From Reticulitermes lucifugus (lineage: Eukaryota; Arthropoda; Insecta; Blattodea; Rhinotermitidae), in contig JAKCWW010000115.1 of the NCBI GenBank assembly GCA_026260175.1, positions 123,239-156,843 of the forward strand: a stretch of DNA of 33,605 nucleotides. Direction: 5' to 3'. The translations under genes and the position numbers were made by a program. Below the pieces are notes generated by a model. It was not told the DNA's origin. It saw nothing but the letters and a program-made list of their open reading frames with translations, and did no database searches. Every line of letters begins with the position of its first letter. Positions within the stretch are counted from its first letter, which is position 1. Of the stretch, positions 22,626 to 32,729 are shown one piece after another.

Positions 22626-23419
22626 TGCCTCTTTTCCGAATGATTTGGTAGCAACATGTTTCAACAGAAGCTAAAACAAACCAATAATAATAATAATTAA
22701 CAACAGCAAAGTAAACAAGATCACCACAAAGATAAAGTGTCCATAAGTACTCCCACACGTGTCTCACATGTTTCACCCTCCATTTAACCCAACAAAATTT
22801 TCCAACTTCACCTACCTTTGCCTTTTATATCATGCTTTAAGACGTTATATTTAATAAAAAATGCGCCCGAACGGGTGGCAAAGAATGTCAAACAAGTTTC
22901 GAAATATAAACCTAACATGAGGCGATCGCTGCCTTATATCTTAAGGATGCTATTCCCGTTGTTTGATTTTCTCGAAAAGCCTGAAGACTTACAGAAAATG
23001 TATACTGGGCACAACACGCATTGCTTTCTCATACACAATTGTTCTTGGAAGTATGTCATTATTAATACTTAGCGAAGTGCGCTCAAGACTTGTACATAAA
23101 TGTGTGTCCGTTATTTTTGTCCAGTTTTAACCGAACGTAGTATATAAAGATAAAATTTAGTAAATCTACAAGTTGAAACTGACAAAAATCAGTTCAATTC
23201 TTGAGTTTACGCACACGAAGAATAGTTGAATTTTTGCCATTTTTCGTTGCGAACGCGCCAAAAAATGGCGTTTCAGAGCCTGAGCGGCCTGTGGGTCATA
23301 GGAAAATGCTGGAAGGCATTTTCCTATTCCGTGAGAAGTCCTGCAGCTTGTTAAGATTAAGGCAAACAAGTTATGTCATTATTAATATTTCCCGGCTATT
23401 AACACAGCAAATTTCCCAC

Positions 23420-23486
23420 CTGGTGGAGCTGCTGCCGCTGCGGCTACAGTGACAGCCAAAAGCACGCACCACGATGTCAGCACCAT
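23420..23486 (-). CDS. Exon 1 of a putative secreted cysteine-rich peptide: signal peptide
   Basis: The ATG is at 23486-23484 in an acceptable start context (G at -3, G at +4). It opens 22 codons reading as a textbook signal peptide: a short N-region (MVLTSW), a hydrophobic core (CVLLAVTV), a run of six alanines, then PP. Cleavage near the end of the alanine run is likely. The exon ends in CCACCAG|GTGGGA, a good donor, leaving one base of a split codon. Exon 2 starts with the two bases that complete it as valine, so the frames join. An in-frame ATG upstream at 23585 is not preferred, because it would place codons over the TATA-like box and bury the signal peptide. Read without splicing, the frame stops 12 codons later. 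The link to exon 2 is inference; transcript data would settle it. Confidence 0.62.
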
Positions 23487-23510
23487 ATCGCCAGTTTCTC
23501 TCTTCACACA

Positions 23511-23720
23511 ACTGCCAGCCACTGCTGCCACAACCTGCGTATTATAGGAACGCACTTCAGTGACGTCAAGTGCCCTCCTTATCACGTGGGTGTTGAGTTA
23601 GGAAATAGGTATTGATGAATCACGAGAAGCTTCTGTCTGACGTCTACCTTACCGACCCGTATGGCAACGGGAGAAAGTGGTGTTGATGTCACACCTGAAC
23701 TGCCTACCGGATTTCCCAGC
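23511..23720 (-). promoter_or_regulatory. Candidate promoter of the cysteine-rich peptide gene
   Basis: Reading the minus strand toward exon 1: a kappaB-like GGGAAATCC at 23717-23709, an E-box CACGTG at 23588-23583, a perfect palindromic CRE TGACGTCA at 23568-23561, a TATA-like CTATAATA with its TATAAT core at 23546-23541, and a CAGT initiator-like site with A at 23513. The T of the TATA core to the A of CAGT is 33 bases, close to the usual TATA-initiator distance. This predicts a 5' UTR of about 27 bases. A further CRE half-site TGACGT lies near 23637. Each motif alone is common by chance; the order and spacing directly before a signal-peptide ATG give the support. Rel/NF-kappaB control would suit an immune effector, but that is inference. 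Confidence 0.45.
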
Positions 23721-23899
23721 GACCTTCTCCTTTATCTGTATGTTAACGCCTTTCGATGCTCGAATGTTCTTACGTTGTGGGTCAAAAGGGGAACAAAATC
23801 ACGTTCAGCAACTGGAAGCATTGACGTATCTATAGGGTTTAATTGTGTGAAACTACATTTCATTATCATCGATGTTACACTAATTTACAACAAGCTGCA

Positions 23900-24130
23900 G
23901 ACTTCGTGAGAAGACAAGAGTAGCACGGTTGGTCAAGACATTTCTCTGCTCACAACAGCCCACCAATAGACCGTCTTAGCCGGATCAATCTTATCTACAC
24001 TTTATTTCTCCAAGATCCGTTTTAGTATTATCTTTTCCTCTGCGCCTAGGTCTCCAAAATAGTCTGTTTTCACACCGAAATCTTGCATTCCTCTCTCATT
24101 TACCTCGTGTGCCCTACATGTTCCTCCTAT
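23900..24130 (-). mobile_element. LINE 3'-end fragment
   Basis: On the minus strand it contains a RRRGKDNTKTDLGEI block matching the family RRRWEDNIKMDLREI region, then a degraded tail ending near 23.9 kb, about 180 bp upstream of the candidate kappaB-like site. Confidence 0.5.
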
Positions 24131-24186
24131 TTAATCTCTGGTTTTGCTGAAGGAATTCCATGTTTTGTTGTAAAGGATGCCTAAGC

Positions 24187-24455
24187 CTACAAAATTTTAA
24201 TTTGAAAAGGTGATGAATGGACTGTTTGCGGGACCTAGTCGTACAAAGGGAAAAATTATAAAATGGCCTTGGAAAAATAGGGTGTTGAAGTGTGGACTGG
24301 GTGTCGAGGTGTGGACTAGTTATGGATAGGGTCTAGAGGTTACTTATTTTAAACACGGAAACGAACCTTAGAGGTCTAAAAGAGGTGAGGAGTTTATTGG
24401 TCACTGAGCGACTATCAGCTTCTCAATATGACAATATTCCTTGGAGGTAAGTCAT
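24187..24455 (+). mobile_element. LINE 3'-end fragment, upstream member of a head-to-tail pair
   Basis: It starts ctacaaaattttaattt, passes through the decayed ggacctagtcgtac...aaaattataaaatgg block and ends with the tail (ctatcagcttctcaatatgac...ttggaggtaagtcattcag). RT sequence of the next copy starts within about 25 bp. Confidence 0.52.
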
Positions 24456-24477
24456 TCAGCCAGTCTTTTAAACCAAA

Positions 24478-25560
24478 GTGTATGGCAAAAATTGAATGAG
24501 GCACATCAGCTGCTGGTCTAAGCTGAAGATGTTACTTTATTGGGCGAACACATAAGCACAATACAGAAAAACAAAAACTTTATTGGTCGCCAGGAAGAAG
24601 GGTGATCTAGAATAAATGCCGAGAAAATGAAGTATATGTTGATTACTCGTGAACAGAATGCAGGACACGGTAATAATATAAAGACAGCTAATAAATACTT
24701 GGTTCAGACATTTGGGAAAGACACTAATAAATCAAAACTGCATGCATTAAAAATTAAGAGCAAATTAAATTCGGGGAATGCCTGCCACGATTTTGCCCAC
24801 AATCTTTAGTCTTCCGGCTGGCTATCTAAACATAAACATTAAAATAAACAGAACTGTAATTTTGCCCGTTGTTCTGAACGGTCTCTCACATTAAGAGCGT
24901 AATATAGGCTGAGAGTGCTGGAGAACAGGATGCTGAAGGTGTTTCGGCCTAAGAAGGAGGCAGAAACGAGAGGCTGCAAAACACCGTAAAATGACGAGTT
25001 TCATGATTTAACTCCTCACCACATAGACGTAATTTGGGAAGGGGGATGGGGGGTATTTTTTCCTACCTAAAATTTTTTTTGGCTACTGAGTTGAAGAAAG
25101 GCAAACAAAAAATTGGGGTAAGAGTGGGGAAAAGGGGTGGTTGAAATCAATTTTCCCTCTTTCTAACTTGACTCCTAATACCCATGGTCTATTTTGCCCA
25201 CTAATGTTACTAGCCAAGTGACGCCTATACCTCACCGAATATTATTCAGGTTATAAAATCAAGGAGAATGAGATGGGCAGGGTACGGGGCACAGGAAAGG
25301 TGCATACACAATTTTGGTGCAACAAACTGAAGGAAAGTCTGGAAGACCTAGGCTTAGATGAAACGATAATATCAAAATTGATCTTAAATATATAGTTTGG
25401 GACAGCGTGAACTGAATTGATCTGGCTGAGCATAAGGGGTAAGTGGCGGGCTTTTGTGAATGCGGTAATGACCTGTGGGGTTCCAAAAAATGCTGAAAAT
25501 TTCTTGACTAGCTGAGAAACCATTAGCTTGTCAAGATGACCTCTGTTCCGTGGAGTTAGT
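24478..25560 (+). pseudogene. LINE reverse-transcriptase pseudogene (most complete copy)
   Basis: The order of blocks follows Jockey/CR1-type RT: KLNEAHQLLV, then the catalytic box, then EDVTLLGEHISTIQKN, MKYMLITREQNAGHGNNIK, KLNSGNACHDF, TVILPVVLNG, RLRVLENRMLKVF, NDEFHDL, MRWAG, and the tail (gaaaatttcttgactagctgag...). The YADD box at 24519-24530 reads stop-A-E-D: the Tyr codon is TAA and the first catalytic Asp is Glu. There are several further stops and frameshifts. It is non-functional. The 3' tail ends near 25560. Confidence 0.72.
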
Positions 25561-25685
25561 TATGACCATGAACATTAACACCCGCGCGAAGGAAATGAAC
25601 AGGCTGAAAATTCTCCAAGCGGCTACCATGACTTAAAACATCGGGTAGAAAAACGTTGACGACAGAGATGAATTTGGACAACATA

Positions 25686-25985
25686 CTGCAGGATAGCTCA
25701 GTCAGTATAATGACTGGATACGGGTGGATGACCAGAGTTCGATTCCCGGGAGGAGGCATTTTTTTTTCGAAACCACCTGAGTCCCAGCCAGCCTCATAGA
25801 GCAGAGATGTCAGACGCTCTTTTCCAGTGATGTAAAAGGCAGAAGCGTGGAACACTTCACGCTCCGTGGCTTGTTGCTTAGGCACTAGGACAGCCAGCAT
25901 GACCTTTATGCTGTCACCAGAGTAGCTCTCAGATTAGGCAGTGCTGGTGTCAAGAGAACTTGTGACCCGCAATAGGGTCACAACC
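25686..25985 (+). mobile_element. SINE family D
   Basis: The head ggatagctcagtcagtataatgac (A box) and gagttcgattcc (B box) is followed by a T run and a body to about 25985. Only the body end is uncertain. The minus-strand frame across it is not a gene. Confidence 0.62.
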
Positions 25986-26174
25986 TCGTCCGGTCGTTCA
26001 CATGCAGAATGCAATGGCAGCTAGGGTGTGTGTGATGCTCTGTCCCATCCACCTCAGTTGTTCACACTGCACAGTTCGGGTGACACACGTCTTAGCAGTC
26101 CTATTTGGTCCCGCTAATTGACCAATAAGTTTAATTACACGTTCACCGACTTATACCAAGTAAACTTATATAAC

Positions 26175-26315
26175 TAATTAACTCTATACAGACAGCACAG
26201 TTCATCTTGAGAAGCTAGTAGTTGCTCAACTAGTCAAGAAATTACCCGCATTTTACGGATCCAGTAGGCTCATTACCGTGTTTCCAAGAGACCGCTGCTG
26301 GACTATATCCACGCC
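26175..26315 (-). mobile_element. LINE 3'-end fragment
   Basis: The minus strand reads ...cggtaatgagcctactggatcc, then aatttcttgactagttgagcaactactagcttctcaag. The tail is shared with the copies at 25.5 and 29.6 kb on the opposite strand. Confidence 0.58.
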
Positions 26316-27154
26316 TTTCCATCCTATTTCTTCAAGACCAATTTTAGATTTATTCACCCATTTAGTGAAAATTACACCTCGGCTTAAGGATGGGGCATAT
26401 TTGAATCACGCTACACTGATACATCATAAATACCTATAAATTAAATTACTTCCTGTTTTTAAAAATTAAGCAGAAACTTAACTCCCAGACCAGTAAACAG
26501 CTGCCGGTTGTCTCATCCAGCTGACAGTTTTAACAACACAAGAACATGACCTACCTCATTTTGATACTGTATTATTCACTTACACTGTGAGACATTATTT
26601 CAGTACCTATTTACTAAATATGATCTATACTGAGCATGCTGGTCTTAATATATACTATATCCATGGCTTGTACCAGGTTTTCTTCATTATGAAGCAGTAT
26701 GGAACCAGCAAGTTCATCCCAAATGCTGGCACCTGTCTACCAGACTACACAGTATCATAAGCAAGATAATGCAATAAGAATCTTCACTGTCAAGAAAATT
26801 TTAAATCCTGTACTCATGATAAAAAATGACTCAGGACTGCATGAATGATGAATTCTGGTAACAGATGTACTGAAACTTCTGGTTTCATTAACACAGGGAT
26901 GCCAGCTAAATCCATCATGAAGAGGAACTAAGATGACAAGGCACAAACCAAACAAGTTCTATCAATGTACACCAGTTGCCACACTCAGAACGAAATACAT
27001 CAGGACTCATTTTGGATATTGTGGTGAAGGGGAAAGGAACACACCCAATTATGCCAACCATTGCCAGCCACCAGACTGACTGATGTCACAGCTGCAGTCT
27101 GAGGAGTATGAAATTATGAATTGATGTATTTATCTAAATACAAGGCTACATCAT

Positions 27155-27228
27155 TTTATTTACACATAAGCACCACTATGACATCAGTTCGGTGAAATAA
27201 AACAGAGTGCAAAATTGATACTTTTATT
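27155..27228 (-). terminator. Clustered AATAAA signals: possible 3' end of the right-edge gene
   Basis: On the minus strand AATAAA occurs at 27228-27223 and 27160-27155, with another at 27363-27358. The lower site is followed by T/G-rich sequence (GTAGCCTTGTATTT). They lie about 0.6-0.8 kb inside the CpG-depletion boundary, which would fit a 3' UTR of about 5.5 kb. Other AATAAA copies nearer the stop (31496, 30475, 29155) cannot be excluded. Confidence 0.28.
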
Positions 27229-27806
27229 CAATGTGCACGTCCGTACATTCCCTACATATTCAGGCACACTTTCCTAGTAAACAGAATTTTACATATCACA
27301 ATAAAAATTCACATTGCAAATTATGACTTTGAACCTTCCACTATCATGTATTATTGATTTATTTAAATTAGTAACAGAATAAATAAATCAAGATCTCTGT
27401 TAAAAATTGAAAATAAAATATGCAGCAAGAGGTATGACTGCTAGGTAAAAAACACAGAATAAGTAGAGGCAGGCCCTGTTTCACACCCTAGTTTTGCTCC
27501 TGAGAAAGTGGATGTAATGCAAAAATGTGAATGAAACATGGTATTTCCTTAAGAAATAATGAAATAGGTAGGGGTTAGGGGAACTCACACCAATGACAAC
27601 TTTTCATATACAATATACATACATATACTTATTACATTATGAGTGTTACTGATAATTAATACAGAAATAAACAAGTAATATTCATTTTTAGCCTATGTAA
27701 ATGCGACAGGAACTGTAAACAACTTGTGCACACTTACGTTAAATGCTGGCTGAGATGGCTTGAGGAAGCTGGTGGCAACTGCATTACAGATGGAGGGACA
27801 GAGAGG

Positions 27807-28067
27807 TCAGCTGGGTGATGTAACATTGAAGTGGGCGACTGTGATGGTAGCCATGTTAGAGTTACGGGCGGGGTAGTTCCCAAGTTCCAATTTTTCCAGC
27901 ATAACCATGAGTTGTACTACACTACTCTTGGCCAAGTCAAGAGCACAGCAATACAGTAGTGTGTTCATATTTACAAGCCAACTTATTATGTCTAATTTCT
28001 CTTCAGTACAAATTACTTTTTGCTGGTCTCTGACTGGGGTTGCACTAGGGGATGTAGATTTCGTTTC
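27807..28067 (-). pseudogene. Open frame with a possible pogo/Tigger-type helix-turn-helix remnant
   Basis: The frame follows a TGA at 28070-28068 and runs 86 codons to TGA at 27809. Its first Met is at 27968. Early residues read VICTEEKLDIISWL, followed about 16 residues later by LAKSSV and then MLEKLE. This resembles the N-terminal CENP-B/pogo helix-turn-helix (EEKLDII...; xSTVxxI). There is no DDE domain after it. It begins at a (TAG)n(TGG)n microsatellite and a GTAAGT donor-like site lies about 70 bases past the stop. It may instead be an alternative terminal exon of the surrounding gene. The assignment is weak. Confidence 0.28.
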
Positions 28068-28074
28068 TCACCAT

Positions 28075-28108
28075 TAGTAGTAGTAGTAGTGGTGGTGGTG
28101 GTGGTGGT
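28075..28108. repeat. (TAG)n(TGG)n compound microsatellite
   Basis: tag repeats switch to tgg repeats partway, one substitution per unit. Confidence 0.92.
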
Positions 28109-29494
28109 AAAACACTTAAAATACAGGCAAACGATCACATCACAGAGTATCAATCAGAAATAAACGGTGAGCACATGATGCAGTTTACACTGAGCACACT
28201 GTTTACCACCTTGTTCTACGATCTGAGTTTTGTACACTCTTGGCAGCATCCTGGCATGCAGCCAGCCTGAGGGCGTTAAACGGATAAAGTGAGGGCCGAA
28301 ATTAAGATGTGATCCAAATCGGCAAGGGGTGTTAAAGCAAAAAAAGGGCACAAAACAAGAGCTACCTGTATGTGAATTTAAATACTTAACATATCAAATA
28401 CCCTAGATGGTGAGACATCTGGAAAATAAAATGGAAATACTTATACAAATACATGGGATAATTTGGAGAAATTTGGTCAAATTTCCAAGAATACATATCA
28501 AATGACATAAAACTAGCACACTCATACAGAATTTCAGCAACAATATTCAATGTATGTGATGATTAGTGACACCATTCATCTCACGACTTTGTCATCACCA
28601 TCAGCCCATGTGCCACAAAAAAAATCAAGTTCTCCAAAATTGTACATATTAATGATTGGCTTTTTAGGCACCCTAAGCAGTCTCTATATGCCCAATATTC
28701 AGATTGTTTTTTTTTTGGTACCTTGTGCCTGACCATTCTGGGCACCACGTGCCTCATTTCTTCAAGCCCAAGCAGCAATTAGACCACCAAAGTCTCTTGA
28801 CTTTGCAAGAATGACAGGTTTGGTACTACATCACAACCACATAAACTGAAATTCTTAGAAACACTACTACATTCATGCAAGTTACAGGCACAAGAGCTTG
28901 TCCCTCACTACGATTTACAGTGGTTACCTTCCAACAGGCTGTGCACAGACTAAGGATCACTGGACTTATCACTATGTCACTAACTCACTGTTACTAACAT
29001 TATAGCACCTCCAAGGTTTTGCACATTAATGTTCACAGTGTGACAAATACCCAAAAGGATGCAGACCAGGAACAGAGGGCAGCACAGTCATCAGGGATGA
29101 GGGGAAGCTACTAAAGGAGTCTCCTGTTAAAGTAGGACATTATTTAATCTTTATTTACTTACAACTAGCTAACTACTTACAACTAGCTAACAAATTCACA
29201 ATATACCATCAGCTTTATCAATAACAAGTACACACAACTCTCTTTACATGCAGTAAATTTTAATACACCAGTAACACATACATACTGCACACGATGATAA
29301 AAAAAAAAGAACTAACTCTTGCTTGCTTTTACCCTTGGATTTACAGACTTCATTCAGTACAGCATGACACCCCGGAATTATGACAATCGGCATGGTGACT
29401 GGCACAGTTAAAGAATGCATGGACACAGACATCCCTCCTATTGGTGGGATTTAACCCATTCACTTAGACTGACTGCTCATGTATTAATTTTTTC

Positions 29495-29700
29495 TGTGCC
29501 ATTCAAATTTTATGGAGTGTGATGGTGTGGCCTGAATTAAAATGGCAAAGGACAAGTTACTGCTGGGCTCTTTTGAGCAACGTAATGAAACTTTGGAGTC
29601 TGCAAAAGATGTGAGAATTTCTTGACTAGTTCAGCGCCCATCACCTTCTCAAGCAGGACTCTGCTGCATAGAAATGCTGTATCCTAATGCTATGAGATCA
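29495..29700 (+). mobile_element. LINE 3'-end fragment with CpG decay
   Basis: It contains gatggtgtggcctgaatt...ctgggctcttttgagcaacgtaatgaaactttggag, then gaatttcttgactagttcagcgcccatcaccttctcaagcaggactctgctgcat. It is in the CpG-depleted zone and keeps few of the CpGs seen in other copies. Confidence 0.55.
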
Positions 29701-29934
29701 TCTTTTTTAAATAAACCTTATACATTCTGCTATGGTATTTGGCATGGGGCATTCAGTTTTACTACATTCTGCTGTCTTGGTGTACAACAGACTAACAATG
29801 GAGCCCCTGGAATCAGCAATGTTATCACTCTACATTAAGAAACACAGACCAGATTGGTTAACAAATAATGCTCTTTCAAATCTGGAAGTATACAACATTA
29901 CACAAGATAGGAAGAAATACTTGAATTGTAAGTA

Positions 29935-30085
29935 TAGATGTGGAAGGAGGTAGTCATGGCCATTCAACAGTACTGACCTGGCATTTGCCTGGAATGAGAA
30001 ATATAGCATGAAAAGTTCAGACAGCCAGTTACCTGGCCAGGATTCAAACTGGGTACCCCTGAAAGCACAGGTTCACAGTATTTTA
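29935..30085 (-). mobile_element. Old, CpG-decayed tRNA-derived SINE
   Basis: The minus strand reads agtttgaatcctggccaggtaactgg, later gcaaatgccaggtcagtac and ggccatgactacctcc. From memory of related insect SINEs the last block is ggccacggccgcttcc, so several CpGs look converted to TG or CA. Confidence 0.45.
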
Positions 30086-31039
30086 AGACACTAACTTGCT
30101 AGTTCAAGAAACAAAAAAGAAATTAGCAGCAGCTAGTGATTACTCATTGACTTCTGACAGTCGACATAGTTGTACAATATCCAAAACCTGATACACATTC
30201 ACAAAACTGGAAGGAATGCAAACATTAATGGAACATACTGGTACACTGAGGTGGACCCTCTGACAATGGGAAAACTTACCTATTAAATTCATCATTCCCG
30301 AGTACAGCATTTTCTTTGAGCAGTTGGCAGTTATGAATTTGTTCACAAAATTCATCAAGTGTCACTATGACAACCTGCTATTTGTCTGGCATACCACAAT
30401 CTCTTTCACTGAATGACCATAACTATAACACATCAAGAGATGATGTTCTGGCTAGTCACTCCAGTTACATTTATTCACCCTTCTTAGCATTTATCAGCCT
30501 TGTAATAGTAGACCAGTACATTTCTGTCTCAGCTCACAGTGGACTCCACATCAAAGTGAAACCCAGTACTTTAATCTCAGACTTCACAAACTGTACAACA
30601 GAAAATTAAAAGTAAAAGACCGAGCGTCAAGTACAACAATAACTCAAATACAGACATGCCAGTCGGGTCAAAGTATAAGACAAATACAGCATATCTAAAA
30701 AGGTTTAGGCCATTATTTAACAACATCTACCAAATACCAGTGCCACATTATGTTCAAAATTGTACATCATTACTGCAACCAGGCATATTAAAGAGTTCGG
30801 CAGGATTTATGATTCATATACAGCATTTCAACCAAAATATCTACACAGAACGTGCTTAATTTTGTATGTGATTATAAGGTAACCCACAACTTTTTGGATG
30901 ATGAATTAGGAAAAAAATTCTTGTCTTATATTCAGGTAAATACATACAGTCATCATCTCTTCATTTGAAATTTTTTGACTGTAATGTCATGTGGAAAACA
31001 TGCCAAGTAGACAATCTAACTTTCTCCAGTCATTAACCT

Positions 31040-31050
31040 CCCCCCCCCCC
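31040..31050. repeat. C11 homopolymer
   Basis: Eleven C in a row, followed shortly by gtgggtgggtgg. Confidence 0.9.
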
Positions 31051-31483
31051 TTCAAGTTGTGGGTGGGTGGCAGCCAGTTTTGCAGTAGCAAGGACTGTAT
31101 CTGACAGACTGTATTACCCAATACATCTTCCCTCTTATTGAAAAACAAAGTATTTTAACTGTTTTCTGTTTTAATGACCTTTTACTGTAATTTTAGAAAT
31201 GAAAAATCAAGGATCTACAACGTAGCTTTTGCACAGAAAAGCTCGAGTCTTAGTTTTTAATGTCATAAGTTACTTCTGGCAAGAAACTGCGAACTGTAGG
31301 CCTGTGCAAGTTGCTGCCAAGATGCTACTAATTCAAGCAGAAGTTTCACATCATCACAATACTATAGTTCTGTTCCATGTGGCACAACACACACACACAG
31401 TCATCATACCTGCATGCTAGCAAAATATAACAAAACTAGTCTAAAGCCTAATATTATACACATTCTGTGCAATAGACATTTTG

Positions 31484-31630
31484 ACTTGTATTTATTTCCA
31501 ACTAATTGTGTTAAAAAACTCTCCCTGGAGATAGCTAAGGATAGACAACACATGTAGGAGATTGTACAGTGGAATGATTTAAATGTATGGTTGATATCTT
31601 GTGTGCAATTAGTTGGAAATAAATTCAAGT
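31484..31630. repeat. 147-bp inverted-repeat element, 25-bp arms
   Basis: The arms 31484-31508 and 31606-31630 are inverted copies with one mismatch; the inner 19 bp (31490-31508 and 31606-31624) are exact. The spacer is 97 bp. It may be a small MITE. Confidence 0.75.
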
Positions 31631-32729
31631 TAGTTGAAACTTCAGTGGGAAATTTTGATAATCCCTGCCTCTGTGACAGCATTGACTTCTTGTACTGCTG
31701 CCATCTGTTGGTGGAAACCCAAACCTGGTAGGCGGAAGCCAACAGCTGTGATGTCACCAGTGTGTTGCACTTTCTCTTACAAACCGAGTGTATTACACAT
31801 AAGGCAGATAATTGTTTTTACACTTTCTTTTACTCTTCAAATACAACTGCTACATAACCCTTCAAGGGCACTGGTAACTATGTGTACCACATGGTTTAAT
31901 GTTGACATTTTTCTTACACACTGGGTTCAATAGCTTCTCTTAATAATTCATCAAATGCTACAATTAGTCTCTACTATGTGCCATAGGAGACAAACGGGAA
32001 ATTTTAAAATTTAGTTCAACTGCCACTTGCACCACAACACAAAAACACGCCATATTCGGACAAAGAGCTGTGCACTGTAACCTTGTCAGTATTCCCTGGC
32101 CAAACAGGACTATCAACTCTTTGCTTTCTAATGCACAGCAGCAAGGTCTAAGACTTGTGTATACCCCCATACCATTCATAATAAATGCCACAGCATCTGC
32201 TAGTATCAAGTTCAATACTTCCCTTACTAAATTACCACTCAATGCTCCTTAAACCTCAACAGATGAATGCGACAATATTGTCCCCTTAAATGTACATCCT
32301 TTGTGTACAAGCGGAAACACTGTCGTGCAGTGGGCATTTAAACTGAACAGTGCTTCGGCCAGCAGCAGAAACCTTGCATTTACAAGGCCATACACTAACA
32401 GTTAATGTCACTACTTACATTACATACCTCAAAGTCACATACTGCTTCACAGCACCATATTTAAAAGTTTACAAATGTAGCTAACTCAAATGACAAGAGA
32501 GCATGACACCTGAAGCAGCAACACCCTTCATTCCCTTCAACAGATTGAGTGTAATGTAGCTGAAGGCTTTTAAACACTGCAAATAAGAATTCAAATGGTT
32601 GTGTTCTTGTTGAGAGTGAGCGATCCTGGTGAAAGGTAATTGGCAAATATTCCACACATCTAGTACCTGATTTAAAACACCCCCATCAATTAATGCAAGA
32701 ATAATCATGTGTACATTTGGGGTCTGTGA

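Larger units (their letters stand above)
14356..23419 (-). other. Predicted 9,064-bp phase-1 intron of the cysteine-rich peptide gene
   Basis: It is bounded by GTGGGA at 23419 and TTTCAG at 14356 on the minus strand. It contains a (CA)n tract, a tRNA-headed SINE near 15.3 kb, a 44-45-bp minisatellite near 17.3 kb, a MITE near 18.5 kb, SINEs near 19.7, 20.3 and 21.7 kb, the assembly gap and a LINE fragment near 22.4 kb. A 95-codon minus-strand frame at 21327-21040 could be an alternative exon, but exons 1 and 2 join in phase without it. Confidence 0.5.
26520..32729 (-). other. CpG-depleted region: probable long 3' UTR and 3' flank of the right-edge gene
   Basis: No convincing exon was found between the TGA at 32730 and about 26.5 kb, apart from one doubtful frame. 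The region is AT-rich with very few CpGs: about 5 in 26521-27720 and about 4 in 28801-29400, against about 37 in 25261-26460 and 23 in 9601-10200 (hand counts). It holds a decayed LINE 3' end, a decayed SINE, a 147-bp inverted repeat, a (TAG)n(TGG)n tract and a C11 run. How much is transcribed cannot be told from sequence. Confidence 0.45.

Noticed and set aside
23382..23585. Unspliced exon 1 frame, whose tail GGKFAVLIAG recalls the legumain N-terminus
   Set aside because: The frame stops two codons later and no GT donor follows the motif. The CAG|GTGGGA donor before it, with a phase-matched six-cysteine exon, explains the sequence better.
25025..25140. G-quadruplex candidate in a G-rich stretch
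   Set aside because: Only three long G runs lie close together; the strict four-run pattern is not met.
25556..25900. 114-codon minus-strand frame
   Set aside because: It is antisense to a tRNA-headed SINE and the LINE-tail flank.
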